The notes: generated by a model not told the origin, from the sequence alone. Numbered from the stretch's first letter, positions 32,301 through 44,747 are shown. The stretch: DNA of 64,000 nucleotides from Lineus longissimus (GCF_910592395.1 NC_088311.1:3536501-3600500); one strand, 5' to 3'. Numbers and translations are program-made.

Positions 32301-34117
32301 TAACTCATTAACTTAACCCAATCTTTAATTATAACTACAGTTTACCTTTCGAATTCCTCTTCAGCTTCTTCCATGGTTAGATGTCTGTAGTTGATGACAG
32401 GGTTAAACGTGTACCAATCATTCACAGGAACTGCCTCAAACGCCCCATCAGGACATTGCGTAAAAATGTAATATGACGTGTTTTCAGATATACCACCCTC
32501 TCGAGTTCCTTTAAACCTGAAAAATGCAAAAATATGATTTTGATAAATCTATGGAAAAACTTGTTGTAATAAAGAGAGGCCCATTGAAAGATCGGAAAAA
32601 TCATCATTATCATTGCTTTGTTGCTCAGAGGTGTTTTATCAAAACTTCAATTTGTCCCAAACTGGTCTTTTGAGGACAAAGGCACAACCAGAATGCAGGG
32701 ATAAGTTCAATTTTATCATAACCAGTGTTGATAAAAACTTGATTGGAGATAACATTTTGCTTATGAGTCCGAGTCTGTTACCTCCTTGTTTCTTTCCCCT
32801 GGCCTGTCTTTAGAATCCAAGGTTGATTTTCAGGATCATATCTCTTTAACATCACACCATATTTCTTCCGCCGAGCTTCCTCCTTCTGTTCCCGCCCAAA
32901 CTCGCTCCCTGCACCAAATTTTGGTAACGTTTCGATATCATGGGAAGCTTTGTATTGCCTCAAATTGTTCTCCCTTTCAATTTTGACCTGAAAATATTGA
33001 ACAGTTACATGATCGTCATAGAAATCAAGGAGGCAACAGTGCGTATCACTGCAATTTCCAAGTTAAATCCATTCACTACTGTCCTTAGTTCATGGCTTTT
33101 TAGCAAAAGAGGAGCACCCACTTAGTCCTTTCAATTGTGATATGTATTCTGTAATTTGTATGGTAAAAAATCTAGCTTTCTTAGTTTCTAGGTGCTCACA
33201 GGCTAAACACTTTCCCTTTGTTGAAATGGTAATCAATTCTGTATTATCCAATCAGGATGAGAGGAAAGGAATGGATCATTAAAGTATACATACTGGTCCA
33301 CATTTTGCAAAATCCACTTTATTTGTTCGACTGAATTTCATGATGCTCACTTTCTTGTTGGCATTTCTGAAAGAAAGCAATTGACAGTCTAAATATTGCT
33401 ACATCTTTGATGGATTTTGGACTTGCAGTAAGAAGACATGCATTGATGGTACAATTACTTTTGCTGAGCTGAATATGGATGCAAGTTCTTTGCCAACCAT
33501 CCTTATGTGTAGCCTTTGAACTAACATGTACAACCAAAACTCGACTTATTTTGAGGTCCTATTGGTTGCCTTATCAACTTTTAACAATGCAAATGTCATG
33601 GCAAATATTCCACCAATCAACAATCTTACAATGATGTTACACTACACACCTTGGAGCCCTCACAACAAACTCCTGAGATGGGCCAACTGCTGCTGAACCA
33701 GTGGCCTGCAAATAGAGAACAAAATGAAAGAAATGTCATCTAGGAAAGCCTTTTCCTGTAGAGCTTGTTGACTTAACCCTTTTGAACCCTGCAGGCCACT
33801 GTAGACTTAGACTTCAAGACTAAGGCATGAGACATAGTCAGTATCATAGTGGCCTGCGGCTGAAGGTTAGGTTGAACATCTGAGCCGGAGGCAGAAAGGT
33901 CAAGGAAGAAAATAAGATTAAGATAATTCAGTGGCCGGTGTAGTCATCTCATAGTGCACGATCATCATGTTCATCATTCATGATCACGGTGCATGCACTC
34001 ATGCAGTGAGATTGCAGTATTTGATTTGTACAGTTTGAGTATACACTGCCGTTACACTACACTCTACAGGTCGATGGCCCGATGAAAACGAAAGAGTGAA
34101 AAAAGCATACTAACCAT
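29317..34117 (-). CDS. GTF2F1: General transcription factor IIF subunit 1 (TFIIF alpha, RAP74)
   Basis: TFIIF alpha binds RNA polymerase II with GTF2F2 and acts in initiation and early elongation. Minus-strand exons: 34115-34117, 33650-33705, 33294-33366, 32782-32987, 32346-32516, 32063-32195, 31691-31775, 31326-31479, 30896-31065, 30575-30660, 30236-30368, 29874-29985, 29317-29524; 529 residues (human 517). The N-terminal TFIIF dimerisation domain includes GAGSEFGREQKEEARRKKYG and ENTSYYIFTQCPDGAFEA. The middle is the typical charged, disordered region (poly-Asp, KKK and SDSD tracts). The C-terminal winged helix reads ITEDNIRRYLTRKPMTTKDL and LLKKINPEK, the surface that binds the CTD phosphatase FCP1 in other animals. 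The first coding exon is the ATG alone followed by GTTAGT; this is inferred from phase and family start. Confidence 0.95.
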
Positions 34118-36200
34118 TGTAAACGTTGACTACAAAGTCAGTAGTTAGGAAGAACGAGCTTAACAATTTGTGAGCAATTATTACTGCTGCCTTTTTTGCA
34201 AATATGAAACCAAAGATGCTTTAGATTGACAAAATGAAGCAAGAAACACAAAAACTAAATTCTGAAAAAAATTCACTGTTGTGGTCGTTCAGGTCGTTTT
34301 GATTGTCTACGCTACTACCGGTGTGCCTCACCAGTCGTTGATTACTGTAAAACTAGCCAGGAGCCGTTCTATTTTTTATAGACTACCAATTCGTTGAGAA
34401 TTTTGTGTGCGGTTGCCACTTTGATGAAGGACCTGCCAGCAATAAATTATAGTTGTTTTTTAATCAAACGTTGCCTTGGCTGGTTCCCACTCTTTTTTTG
34501 TGGGAAAACCCTTGTTTTTTTAATTACATTGTGCCAGCTTATATAGATGAGGAATTTTTAAGCACTTCTACCAAGAAATTTGAAGGGAAAATCATGGTGC
34601 AAGCGTGGTAAATCTGAGATCTCTTTCGTAAGGGCCTGTTTGTTAATTGATAGACAGGGATTACCTAATTAATTTCTGAGTCAGCTGCACAAAATTGCCG
34701 AATTATTACACTGAATGACTAATTATGCCTATGGTCGTGCCCATGCAAGCCTCAAGCTTGATGACAAGATGACAATTAATGTAGACATTTTGGGCTTGAT
34801 TTTAAATGATATCAACTAACAGAATTTCGGTCGATTTTGAAATAGGAACGCGATCTTTTTCCGTATTGTGTCAAATTCTGACATGTCTCATGAAAACGCT
34901 AATAAAACAATTAAAATCATTGGAACCCCGGCCTAAGTCAGTGAGGGCCAATCAGTGAATATGACCTGTCTAGTAGTTTAGAAGTTACGAAAACTGCTGT
35001 CTTACCTTCCTTCTTAAACCCACACTTACCTTCCTTCTTAAACCATTTGTCCAATTATTATCAGTCACACAACAAAATGAACGAAATAAATGTAATTAAC
35101 AACACTTTTCACTATAAAATGACGGACTTGACCTGGAAATGTTCAGGTTCCTAAAATACGTATTGTTATTGTGACCAGGAAGTGGGCAGGCGACGAAAAC
35201 ATACAGAAATGCTTGGAAGAGAGATGCTCTCGAGCCTAGCCCATTAAAATCATTTCGATCCGCTTCGAATTATGATTGGTTGGTTCTTCAGGCTGCAACG
35301 GCGTCGTCACCTCGAGACGCCGTACTCTTTTTGGCAGAGATTCTCTTGTTTTACCTGACTTCATTAAATGTCACTGTCCTTGTGTAAGATCCTGAAATCA
35401 CAAAGCCAGGAACGCAGCTCTTTTTTCAAATGTTTTTATTCGTGTGCTGTAAAGGGGCAATAACTATTAGAATGGTGCAGCAGTGGCAAAACAGTAATAA
35501 GGTATCATTTTTTGATTACCGTACGTTATTTTTGATTACAAACTATAAAAATCAAATCGCTCTCTCATCTCACTCAAATACTGCTGATGTTACTGTACAT
35601 TTGACATAGGACCATTAGAGCTCAGTGAGATCTAAAGCGCACCGCAAAGGAGGGATTTTCGTCGCAGAGAGACAATTCCTTTTGCGTCCCCGGGACACAC
35701 TATTATAATTGGACAGCTTTACCTTTCACAAGGGTTCCCCTCAGACGAGATCTTTCTATCGCTTGTCGCAGCGCTACCGTAAGAAGAAATGTCGTCAATT
35801 CAATTTACCCTGGTCACTGATATTACAATAAGGTGCCGGTGATAAACTGTCGCTTCCAAACGATGCAAAGCTTACGTTTTGAAAGGTTAGGGCGGCAACT
35901 GTCATAGCCTGTAAAAGAAGTAGTTCCGAATGTCGCATCCAGACGGTGAAGACTGCATCGTGGCAACAACCTCTCTAAAGCACTAGAGCTCTTAATACTT
36001 AGAGCAGGACAATCACATGAAATTCAAAGACGTTTCCTAGGCGCTGACGAAGGGAAATGGTTCAAACCGTGATGCGGTACGAGGAAAGACGATCAGGATG
36101 TTGAAATGAACTTGTCCTCATGCGGCCGACGATCATTACAAAAGCACCAGCACTAAATTTTCTAATTTTTCCAATAACGCATCGTCTCAGCGGGTGGACG
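34118..36200. other. Intergenic region upstream of GTF2F1
   Basis: No gene is recognised. The GTF2F1 promoter must lie at the left end. A 20-bp word CTTACCTTCCTTCTTAAACC is repeated in tandem at 35001-35020 and 35025-35044. The right end probably holds the 3' UTR of the KCNE-like gene. Confidence 0.5.
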
Positions 36201-37139
36201 TCATAATGACGTAGACAGAAACTGTCTCCCACAGACATGCACCTCGACTGGTGACTGCTGGTGGTTTATCATCAATGAAGGAGACAACAGTTTGTCAGAC
36301 AAGTCATTTGATTGTTCTTTTGCTATATTTCCTGCACAATCACTTTCAGGTGATAAAAATGGCGTCGCTGCAGTTTCCACAACAATTTGACAATCAAACG
36401 AGTCCTCAGGAATTGAATGACATTCTGGATCACTGTCACTGATCTCACCAATGTGTGCTGACACACCCAACGATACAGTATTTGGGAGAGGGGTCATTGA
36501 GTTTGGCCTACTTTCGACGTCGGTGTCAACAGCAGAGAGTTGGTCAACCTCTGGGATGTCGCTCAGAACACCCGGGTGACGTCCGAACTCCATGACACTC
36601 CGACCACTGGCATTTAGATCAATCTCGTTATTGCCGGAATAGTTGGAGAGACGAGACATCTGAGCTGAACACAAACTATCGAGATCATTCTCTGGCAGAC
36701 TTCGGCAAACATCGGAAGATGAATCCGAGTTAACGTGTGCCTCACGTACGCTCGTTCGCTGAGATCGGTTTGCTTTAGCTTTCTCCTCCCACGTCTTGAG
36801 AATGTGCCTGAGACTGTCGCTGCTCTCTAAGCGCTGTCTCATGATTTGCTTCGAGTACCTCCTTGTCTCTTGTTGGCGAATCCTCGGCAGACCACTGATG
36901 TAGTTTTCGACTTGTTTATCATGGACGTCGATGTCTTTTTTTCGTCTGATGTGAGACGCGATGAACAACATAATGGAGAGTGCGTAGATGGTGATGACAA
37001 CAATGATATAAGTAGCGGCACCACTTGAATGATACGGACCAGGACTCGAACTTATAGTCATATTTAATCCTTGTAACGTCCCATTTGAAGTCGTAAAGTG
37101 AAAGCTATTGGAGTAGGTTTGGTGTCTTTTTGACGACAT
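36201..37139 (-). CDS. Single-pass membrane protein resembling KCNE channel beta subunits
   Basis: An intronless frame of 312 residues. Residues 1-42 are Ser/Thr-rich with two N-glycosylation sequons (NGT at 19, NMT at 26). One hydrophobic span follows at about 43-64 (ATYIIVVITIYALSIMLFIA), then the basic stop HIRRKK. The rest is a long polar, Ser-rich cytoplasmic tail. This order (glycosylated outside, one helix beginning with aromatic Y, basic stop, then an acidic stretch) is that of KCNE/MinK accessory subunits of voltage-gated K+ channels. Vertebrate KCNE genes also have intronless coding regions but encode only 100-220 residues. Sequence similarity is confined to the helix and is weak, so an unrelated type I protein is possible. 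No signal peptide is visible. Confidence 0.5.
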   Translation of the reverse strand: MSSKRHQTYSNSFHFTTSNGTLQGLNMTISSSPGPYHSSGAATYIIVVITIYALSIMLFIASHIRRKKDIDVHDKQVENYISGLPRIRQQETRRYSKQIMRQRLESSDSLRHILKTWEEKAKANRSQRTSVREAHVNSDSSSDVCRSLPENDLDSLCSAQMSRLSNYSGNNEIDLNASGRSVMEFGRHPGVLSDIPEVDQLSAVDTDVESRPNSMTPLPNTVSLGVSAHIGEISDSDPECHSIPEDSFDCQIVVETAATPFLSPESDCAGNIAKEQSNDLSDKLLSPSLMINHQQSPVEVHVCGRQFLSTSL

Positions 37140-39779
37140 CCTGTCTTCGGCGAGATCAAATCACACGAACAAACAAATAATCAGTTCGTAGCAAGCAAAA
37201 GTGTCAGCTGTCGCACCGTTAGAAATCCTTCGAGCATACAGTACATGTCGCCCTCTCCATGAGTGTTTTTAGTCAGCAGAAATCACAAGATAGACTCCTA
37301 TCAGGATGGTCCTTTCCTTTGGACAAGCGTAGATGTTCAGGTTGTCTCAGTCACTTCCTCCATAAGAAGAAAGAATCAGTGTCTTCGCATGCAGATTTTG
37401 AGTATTATAATGATCTGGTGACTGCAACTGTACAATGTGTGGACTGACACCGAGACTTTAGATAGGACAGAATGTTCCGTCATAAACGTTATGTCACATC
37501 ACTCACAACCAGGAACAGTGTAATACGAGTATTCGAGTTCCAATGGTCGTCCTAAATATACCAAAGTGTTTGCCAAATGGTCTACATTCTCTTCACTAAC
37601 AAATCAGTATAGGTAAGCCTGCCTCGATCCATATGCCAGAGCCTAAGCTTTATCCAAATCTAATCATTCCTAAGGCCTCATAAAGTAATGTAAATGTGTT
37701 GGTGACTTTGACCCTTCTTGCGCTTAACATACCTATACATGTCATTGTATGTAGAAGAACGTGTTCAATGGTCTGGGACTTCAACTTAAGAGTCATGAGA
37801 AGAGCAGGTCAAGAACGTCAAGCTGTCTTCAATGCGGAAATCTCCTTTGCAACAACAAACAATGTTTAATTGAAATCCAGTATAACCATCAAACTGATTC
37901 TTCGAAATCCCAAGTCCACACTATAGGCTGATAATGTCACAAACCTGTAATCCACGGTGTCACAACCTGTATCTTACCCAGATGTTGAGGGCACGTGTCT
38001 GCCTGTGGTATGTCCTGTAATCCTATCTGTTGTATATTATAGGCTCAGTGCGAAGTTTCATATGCAATTTGTACCAGCAGGGTGGTGTAAAAGGGTAAAG
38101 GCCCTCTGCAGGAGACGACAAACGCAAAGGATCACAGTGTTAATGAACCGTTCTCACTGATGCGCAGTGCTACATGAATTGTTCCCGGGGTACATACGTA
38201 CGTGGGCAACAAAATCGCCGTATGCGTCAAACATCGATCCATCATGTAACAGTGTGTGAACCGTGGGGTATAATGGGTAACAGTTACCGGCAAATTACAA
38301 ACTTGACTATACATATCAAAATAAAGTCAAAGTGTGCGCATGCTTTCAGAATCAATACATTCATGTAAATGTAATATATTTATTATTGTTTTGAAAGGCA
38401 CCCAACCAAATTTATGTATATAATATAACGGTTAAGTTGGTTTTCTTTTCTCTCGTAATATTGTGTTTTTTGTTGTTTTTTTATGGTCGCAAACCCTTGT
38501 ACCGTTCCCAATCATCGAATGTAATAATCGACGCATAGACTTCCCAACCACCAGGGTCCAAAACATGCATCTTGACACACAAGGCTGGCCGCGGTCGCAA
38601 TGCAAATTATTAAGGTCAGATGATAATACGGAAAAATGATTTGTTATCCTTGATGTTATCTACTAATTAGGCCTAATCTGTATGTATTTGATAATGTTGA
38701 CGCAGATCCAAGTGAAGTGGCAGTGAAGTATTGAAACTAATAGTGAATTTCTTTACTCGTTGTTCTTTCAGTCAAACTGTTATTTTCCACAATATTTAGG
38801 AGTGGGCGATTTTTCCTTTTTATAAATATGTTTCAACTTGTTCGTTAGTAAATTACTTTTCTGATAGGGACGTTCAAATTCTGTTTCACTCCTTATATAC
38901 ATGTAGCAACACAGTGCGTAATTCGGTATTTTCGAGTCAGCATCATGAGATCAGGTTTTTGATATTACTACATCGAGAGACGGAATCTATATTGAAAATG
39001 ACAGGTATTTCAGGATCGGTATTTTCAGCAGCTCAAGATCGATGAGTGGGCCACTTCGCGCGTCGGACTTTTCGTTACGACTGACCGCGATAGCACGACG
39101 CTATCAAACGTCATTTCCTGTGTCGTCGTACTAACGGGGTTTTGAGAGACCGACTCAATAATGTCATAACTCCGACGGACCATCAGTGGACTTAGCTGGA
39201 ATTTCTGACGAAAATGTCAATTGCCGAACCACGCAGTCAAGACTCTCGATTCTGTAAAAAGAAATGTCAAATCAAATCAATGGCATGTGGCAAAGGTCCA
39301 AATCAGGAATATGATGCCTTCCGTGATGATAATGTAAAATGTTCAGATTCTTTACGTTACCATCACGTATAGGCGAGTCCGTTGTTTATTATTGTACCAT
39401 GTACTCATATTCTGGGAAACAAATCACCTTGCTATTAAGTGTTTCCATGACATTTTCATGGTCATTTGGCGGGGCATTGACCATAATTATATTATTCCTT
39501 ATTTTCGCGACTGTGCAGGCCCATTGCAATACATCAATATGTTAATTGTCAAATGCACTTCAGCCTGTCAAGGAAGTTCCATGTTGGTCTTTTCTCTTCA
39601 GCACTCATGCTGGATCATGTGATAGCTGGCTCAGGATCGGCTAACGGCCTCCATCCATTGGCGCTATGTAGTTTGCATTACGTTCACATTGAAGTGTCTA
39701 GGTTCGATGAGTAGGATTTTAAGTTTTTGGGTTTCCATTGCAACATTCTGAAAGTATACGTTATCCCCGGCCAGGAGCC
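37140..39779. other. Intergenic region between the KCNE-like gene and IL-17-like gene 1
   Basis: No gene is recognised. It contains one member of a short inverted-repeat element family (38933-39016), listed separately. Short open frames here look random. Confidence 0.5.
38933..39016. mobile_element. Small inverted-repeat element, copy 1 (diverged)
   Basis: Flanked on both sides by CGGTATTTT (38924-38932 and 39017-39025), a 9-bp direct repeat. Inside are CATCATGAGATCAGG, ATCGAGAGACGGA and a right end TTTCAGGAT, all shared with the two copies at 42113 and 46035. The left end has 8 extra bases compared with those copies. Non-coding. Confidence 0.6.
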
Positions 39780-39786
39780 TATATAA
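39780..39786 (+). promoter_or_regulatory. TATA box of IL-17-like gene 1
   Basis: TATATAA, predicting transcription start near 39810. The leader from there to 39905 has no ATG before the proposed start, which supports the gene model. Confidence 0.55.
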
Positions 39787-39905
39787 CCCTCGGCGTAGCA
39801 AAGAGTAGAGCATAAACCCTCCAGCCACCCAGACAAACGACATCAACACAGTTAGAAGTTCTCTTAAGATTTCTCACCGACTTTTGCACCGGAACATTCA
39901 CTAAT

Positions 39906-41026
39906 ATGATTTCAATGGTAAGCGCGTAACCATCGCCAACACATGTGATTGTGACTTTGTCTTGATTCTGTCCTGCCGCAGATCGGTTCGCACTCATGAC
40001 CCGCTGGGCAGAAAGAAAGTATGATAATATATCACTGCCATCGCAGCCAATAAGCTTCCTGGGAGACATAGGTGTACCAACATGTAATTTCACTGTATTT
40101 CAGAACACATACCTCAAGTTAGGATTGCTGGCATTGGTGCTGTCTTTCCTTTCGATGAAGATTGAGGGCGCCGCTGTGCCAACGAGCCGCAACCTCACCG
40201 TCCAACAGTCTTCAACGTGCGGTGTCTCACAGTCTGTCAAGCAAGATTTGAAGGCAGCCCTGGGAAGTTATTACATCGTCCGTGCCACCGATAGTACTCG
40301 AGTAAGGAAGATTAACGCGACAGAGTTGACCAGGGATACGGCAGAGTGCGACGGATTCTTCAAAGCCGACGGGGATGTGAACCAGCGTAGCGAATGTCCA
40401 TGGTAAGTTGATTCTTACAGTTCCGTCAAACCTACAACCTCTTAAAGCGAGGATCATTCGAGAGGTTCGAATTTTGAGCAGGTTCCTGGTTATTTTCCGA
40501 ATCAGCTCCGTTCCCAAAATGATTTCGGGACAAGGAGACAATCTCTGATGAACCCGGCTGTGATGACCTGGTGGAGGCGGGTGCCACGAAATGGTCGCGA
40601 AACTCAAGGGAAATCGTAAATTGTGATGGAAGACCGATTAGAGCAGATTGCAGGCACAACCGATTGCATGCCTTTTCCAACCAAGTCATCTGAATGTGTG
40701 CATCAAGGGATTTGATTAGAGAACGAACACCCATGCCAGATCATGCCCTAAGATACATGTACGTCATCATACAACTAACCATTGCCCTCTTCTTATACAG
40801 GGACTATACCATCCATCATGAAGATGCCGAGGAGCCCAACATCCGCGTAGTCAGGCCACTCTGCGCCCGATGCCGCAACAAGAAACACGATTTCAACTAC
40901 CAGTGCGAGTCCTCATGGGAGGTGACCACCATCAACAAGTGGGACGGATGCGTCTATAGCGAGGAGCGGATCATGGTCCGGTCGGGCAGTCACTGCGTAC
41001 ACAAGATGATGACGCCAAGTACATAA
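39906..41026 (+). CDS. IL-17-like secreted cytokine 1
   Basis: A secreted cystine-knot cytokine of the IL-17 family, expected to signal through IL-17 receptors with SEFIR domains. Exons: 39906-39917, 40104-40402, 40801-41026; 178 residues. Exon 1 encodes only MISM before donor GTAAGC; the signal peptide NTYLKLGLLALVLSFLSMKI starts exon 2. The mature part has sequons NLT and NAT, then the hallmark ECPWDY with the Trp codon split TG|G by the last intron. Cysteines follow as LCARC, YQC, DGC and SHC, eight in the mature chain, matching the family pattern in which CPW is followed by a C-x(n)-C pair and two late cysteines. The start is inferred from scanning and phase. IL-17-like gene 2 lies 6 kb downstream in the same orientation. 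Confidence 0.82.
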
Positions 41027-41557
41027 AGCGAAGAAAGTGAAGGACATTATTAGAGAGGTTTCGGAAGCTTACGTGTTGACTTACGTGTACATCTACGTAT
41101 TGTGACCACAAAATGAGCATCTCATTCTGAACAGTATACACTCTTTCCCAAGATGGGAACTATGATTCAATGTAACCTTAGGTAGAATTTTTGAAATAGC
41201 AGTTAGCTATTATGTTTTCAGTAAGAAATGATGTTTGTAGCTACAAGTGTAGCAGTATAACCGCACTGTGATTGCCATATTGGCGTCAGTTCATAATTTC
41301 ATTTAGCAGGTCTGACTCAGTGAAATATTGTACAAAATGAACTTTTGCGTCTAGATATAATAATAACTATATAAAATCAATACATGAGACTTTTTTGAGT
41401 TATTTGGTTTGTCTTATAAAAAGAAAGACAAACGCGTTTTACTCGAAACTACTTTACCGAACCAGATTGCCTATTGTCGCTAAGATTTAAGGAAGGCTGA
41501 AAATGGCGAGCTGCGGGCGCTCGTTTTCAAGTGTCTCCGCAACTCTAGCCGTGTTTT

Positions 41558-41609
41558 CAAACGAGCGATTTTTGTCTCTGTGGCCAGTTAGAACAAAATC
41601 GCTCGTCTG
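41558..41609. repeat. Hairpin 1 of a duplicated palindromic pair
   Basis: Arms CAAACGAGCGATTTTTG and ACAAAATCGCTCGTCTG are nearly complementary across a short loop. After the right arm come AGGGGCACTTCAGC and then a C21 run. Confidence 0.75.
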
Positions 41610-41622
41610 AGGGGCACTTCAG

Positions 41623-41643
41623 CCCCCCCCCCCCCCCCCCCCC
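41623..41643 (+). repeat. C homopolymer
   Basis: A run of 21 consecutive C next to hairpin 1. Confidence 0.95.
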
Positions 41644-41772
41644 GTCTAGCCGAAGCGACCAGCAACATAGACAAGTCTTCAGAGTATAGTTTTAACATTT
41701 TGGAGCAGGCTTTTCCTCTATCGCTGATCCAATATTCAAGAACCAGGAATAGGCTGGGTTTGATAGTGATCA

Positions 41773-41834
41773 CCGCAAACGAGCGTATTTTGTCGCAAGC
41801 GATCATCAGCGACAAAATAATTGCTCGTTTGCGG
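41773..41834. repeat. Hairpin 2 of a duplicated palindromic pair
   Basis: Arms CCGCAAACGAGCGTATTTTG and CAAAATAATTGCTCGTTTGC are complementary with a small mismatch. The following CGGGGCGCTTCAGC matches the sequence after hairpin 1, so the two are copies of one element about 215 bp apart. Confidence 0.75.
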
Positions 41835-42112
41835 GGCGCTTCAGCTTCCTTGTCTCGCCGAGGCGGCACTGCCAGCTCAGTACAGTTTTCGTTTGACGAG
41901 CTGCCTACCAGCCCGCCTATATACAGTAGCCCGATGAGTTAAAACTTTGGGCGGGCTTTTTAATTCTATTTCTGCTTCAAAGTATGACATTCCAGAAAAA
42001 CCGCAGAAGTCCCCTCCCATTGGTCACAGTTTATACGATATACAAAATCTGTTCCCGTGTCTTGTGAAATCTTATTGGATTTCGACAAGAGGGGTGAGGG
42101 CCGTTCTTATCC

Positions 42113-42220
42113 CATCCTGAGATCAGGTTTTTGCTATACTCTCACCTCGTATACGTTTGAAATATCGAGAGGGGGAGTATATTGAAAATCACTGGCTATA
42201 CGTCTATATACGTCAGGATG
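42113..42220. mobile_element. Small inverted-repeat element, copy 2
   Basis: A 108-bp non-coding element with 8-bp terminal inverted repeats CATCCTGA and TCAGGATG, flanked by perfect 9-bp direct repeats TTCTTATCC at 42104-42112 and 42221-42229. Internal words TATCGAGAGGGGGAGTATAT and GAAAATCACTGGCTAT are shared with the copy at 46035. A 9-bp target duplication is characteristic of Mutator-like transposases, so this is probably a MULE-derived MITE. Confidence 0.8.
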
Positions 42221-43191
42221 TTCTTATCCCCTCCAACCAATAATATTTTGAAAAATATATTATTGTTATTGATAAAAGTTTTAGGCAGAGGTTTACTATA
42301 ACTTCCTGGACAAAAGTGCATTACAATAAACAACAATACCTTTGGAGTGAATTCTTGGGTTGATTATATCGATTACATCAGCGTCTTTCAAATATTAATA
42401 TATATATTGAAAGACTATGATTACATGTATATCAGGTGGCCGGTATTTCGCAATGATTGATGCTTTTATTAATACATGTACTATAATGGCGTCTTTCATT
42501 CATTTGAGAAAATACCCACGGAGGTCTCATCATGTAAAAACCCCGGGACTTCGGGTGTTTGATTATCATGACATAAGCCTTTTCAAGATTGTGCAAATCC
42601 AGGGGCATACTAGAAAGAGAAATAATCAATTTATTTATTGCACGGAAGTACATTGTATATACTTATTCATTGCACGGACGGACCCAGTACCCCATTTCTG
42701 TTCTCTTCCTTGTGTAACGGAATAGCAAATTGTACATCGAGCGACGAGGAAACAAAGGGCCACGATCGTCGCTCGCGTGTTCATCCGGGTTCTGTCCGCG
42801 AAATGAAGCTATTTCACCTTCGCAAGAAATGCTGATATACACAGTGTACATGCCCTGTGTGTGATCATCCGTGCCGGTTCTGAGCCCAAGTTAGCTTGGA
42901 TTGATACATATAGTATACCTTCACCCCAATAAATAACTAAGCAAGTTATTACTGAATGATAATGGTAATAGTGCTGCTCACCTGATCTTATTTCATTCAT
43001 TAAATCGGGCAACTAAATCATCTAAAATCCCAAGGGAATCCCTTTTTAAAAAGCCTTTTTCAGTGCCTTAGATTTAGGAAGTCTTACTCGGTGCCTGCAT
43101 CATAGCCGATACCTGCTCACACCTGACTGAAGTCGAGGCTCAGGAAGATGGAAATCGTCACGTAGATAAGCACATTCATTATATAATTGAC

Positions 43192-43343
43192 CAAAGACCC
43201 AGGAGTCAGCGAAAACAGAATCCCGAGTTCAGTCCATTGTTCGGGATGGACAGACAGGAAGTCGCGGATCATTAGTTCACTTGAGGATAGTTGGATTGGA
43301 GAACCCAGTAAAAGTCCCCAGACATGCCGAAAATCTCTGAAAC
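43192..43343 (-). pseudogene. Exon-like fragment with a Death-fold-like motif
   Basis: On the minus strand a good acceptor (CTTGTCTTCACAG) precedes 152 open bases reading ELMIRDFLSVHPEQWTELGI and LTPGSL, followed by a possible GTCAAT donor. The W-x-ELG spacing with a following hydrophobic helix recalls helices of Death/DED-like domains common in invertebrate immune genes. No partner exon is recognised. It could be an isolated remnant, an exon of an unmodelled gene, or chance. Confidence 0.25.
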
Positions 43344-43691
43344 CTGTGAAGACAAGTGATGATGAAACATTATGAAAATTAAAACACATCTTTTTCGCCA
43401 TCCAAGAACTGGTCATTAAACCCATTTTTGTCGTAATTCAAATTCCCTGTGTATCATTTTTCGGTCGCAAAAAACTCGCACTCTACTAACATACAGTCTG
43501 GCACCAGCTCGCAACGTCAGTAGGGTGGATCACGATCAAAAATGTATCGCCCCATATACGGCATCTTGACACACAAGCTCCGAGATCACACTTCCTTATT
43601 GAAGTTGGGGCTCGGGCGAGGGTGGGTGGGTGGGTGGGAATAAGATGGAGAAAGAAACCCGTCACCGTTTCTTTTTAACTCTTCGCTGCGT

Positions 43692-43707
43692 GGGGGGGGG
43701 GGGGGGG
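43692..43707 (+). repeat. G homopolymer
   Basis: A run of 16 G, about 55 bp after a GGGT-type microsatellite (about 43621-43638). Confidence 0.95.
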
Positions 43708-44747
43708 AGGGTCGATCACGCCACTCTTCTAAACCTTACATCAAACTGCCCGTGTCAATAACAGTGCCATTCATATTGGCGAATGACGAACAAAATACCC
43801 AAAATAGATATCTATATGTACCAAGCTATATGTGCTTTAGTTCATGATATATCAACCATTCATTGAATGCTTTAATAGTGATTGTGTTTGCTTTCAAGAT
43901 AGGCCGAACATAGTTCAAATCTATGGATTTATTATAGAATGTCTATTCTATTTAATGACAATCAATGAGCGATAACTTCACATCAAAGTAACATCAAACC
44001 AGACAAATTTGTCTATTCTATATTTTTAGTATGTTAGTAAAATTAAACAATTTCAGAAATTATATAATGTGACAATTGAGCCAGAATCGACCTTATCTCG
44101 TTCATTAAAACAGTGATCTTCTGTTCGGGTTCCCTTCTGTTACTTAATCAGTTAAAAATAAATTTTTATGATATGGCCGGACGACACCACTTGGCCACTT
44201 GGGCCGAATGACCGCGATAGGAGCAGTTTCTGATAGCAGCTGAGGAATTCGGTGACGTCACACATCATCAGTGTGCATGCACTCTACGGAAACCATGTGA
44301 CAAAGAGGCTTAATCTGAATAAAGGCCCTTAAACTAGAAGTTTTCAGTTGCAAGTCCAGGAAGAATGCTCATCTGGCTGAAATGTATAAGTCACAATATT
44401 GGTCTTGGGACTTGCTATACCAAGACTACCATTTCTTTCACACTAAGTGCGAATGACAGTTACAAATGCAAGTCTGTCCCCGGGATCGGTTTCGAGGTAC
44501 AAAATTAAAAAAATTTATAAACTGAAGTAGATGTTTTGAAAAATACGTAACTCAAAATATCGATATTGCAACCTGTTATCTCATTGTCATGCGCCGCAGC
44601 GGGGGCCGGGGGGGGGTGGTCGAGGGTCTGGCGCCTGAGAAACGACCCCACTTTGAAGAAACGCCTTCAGCTGAAGTATTAGGTACATACATGTATTTTT
44701 GATTTTGACCTTGAATGGGCCTAACCACACCCTCTTGGAAATCCTGG

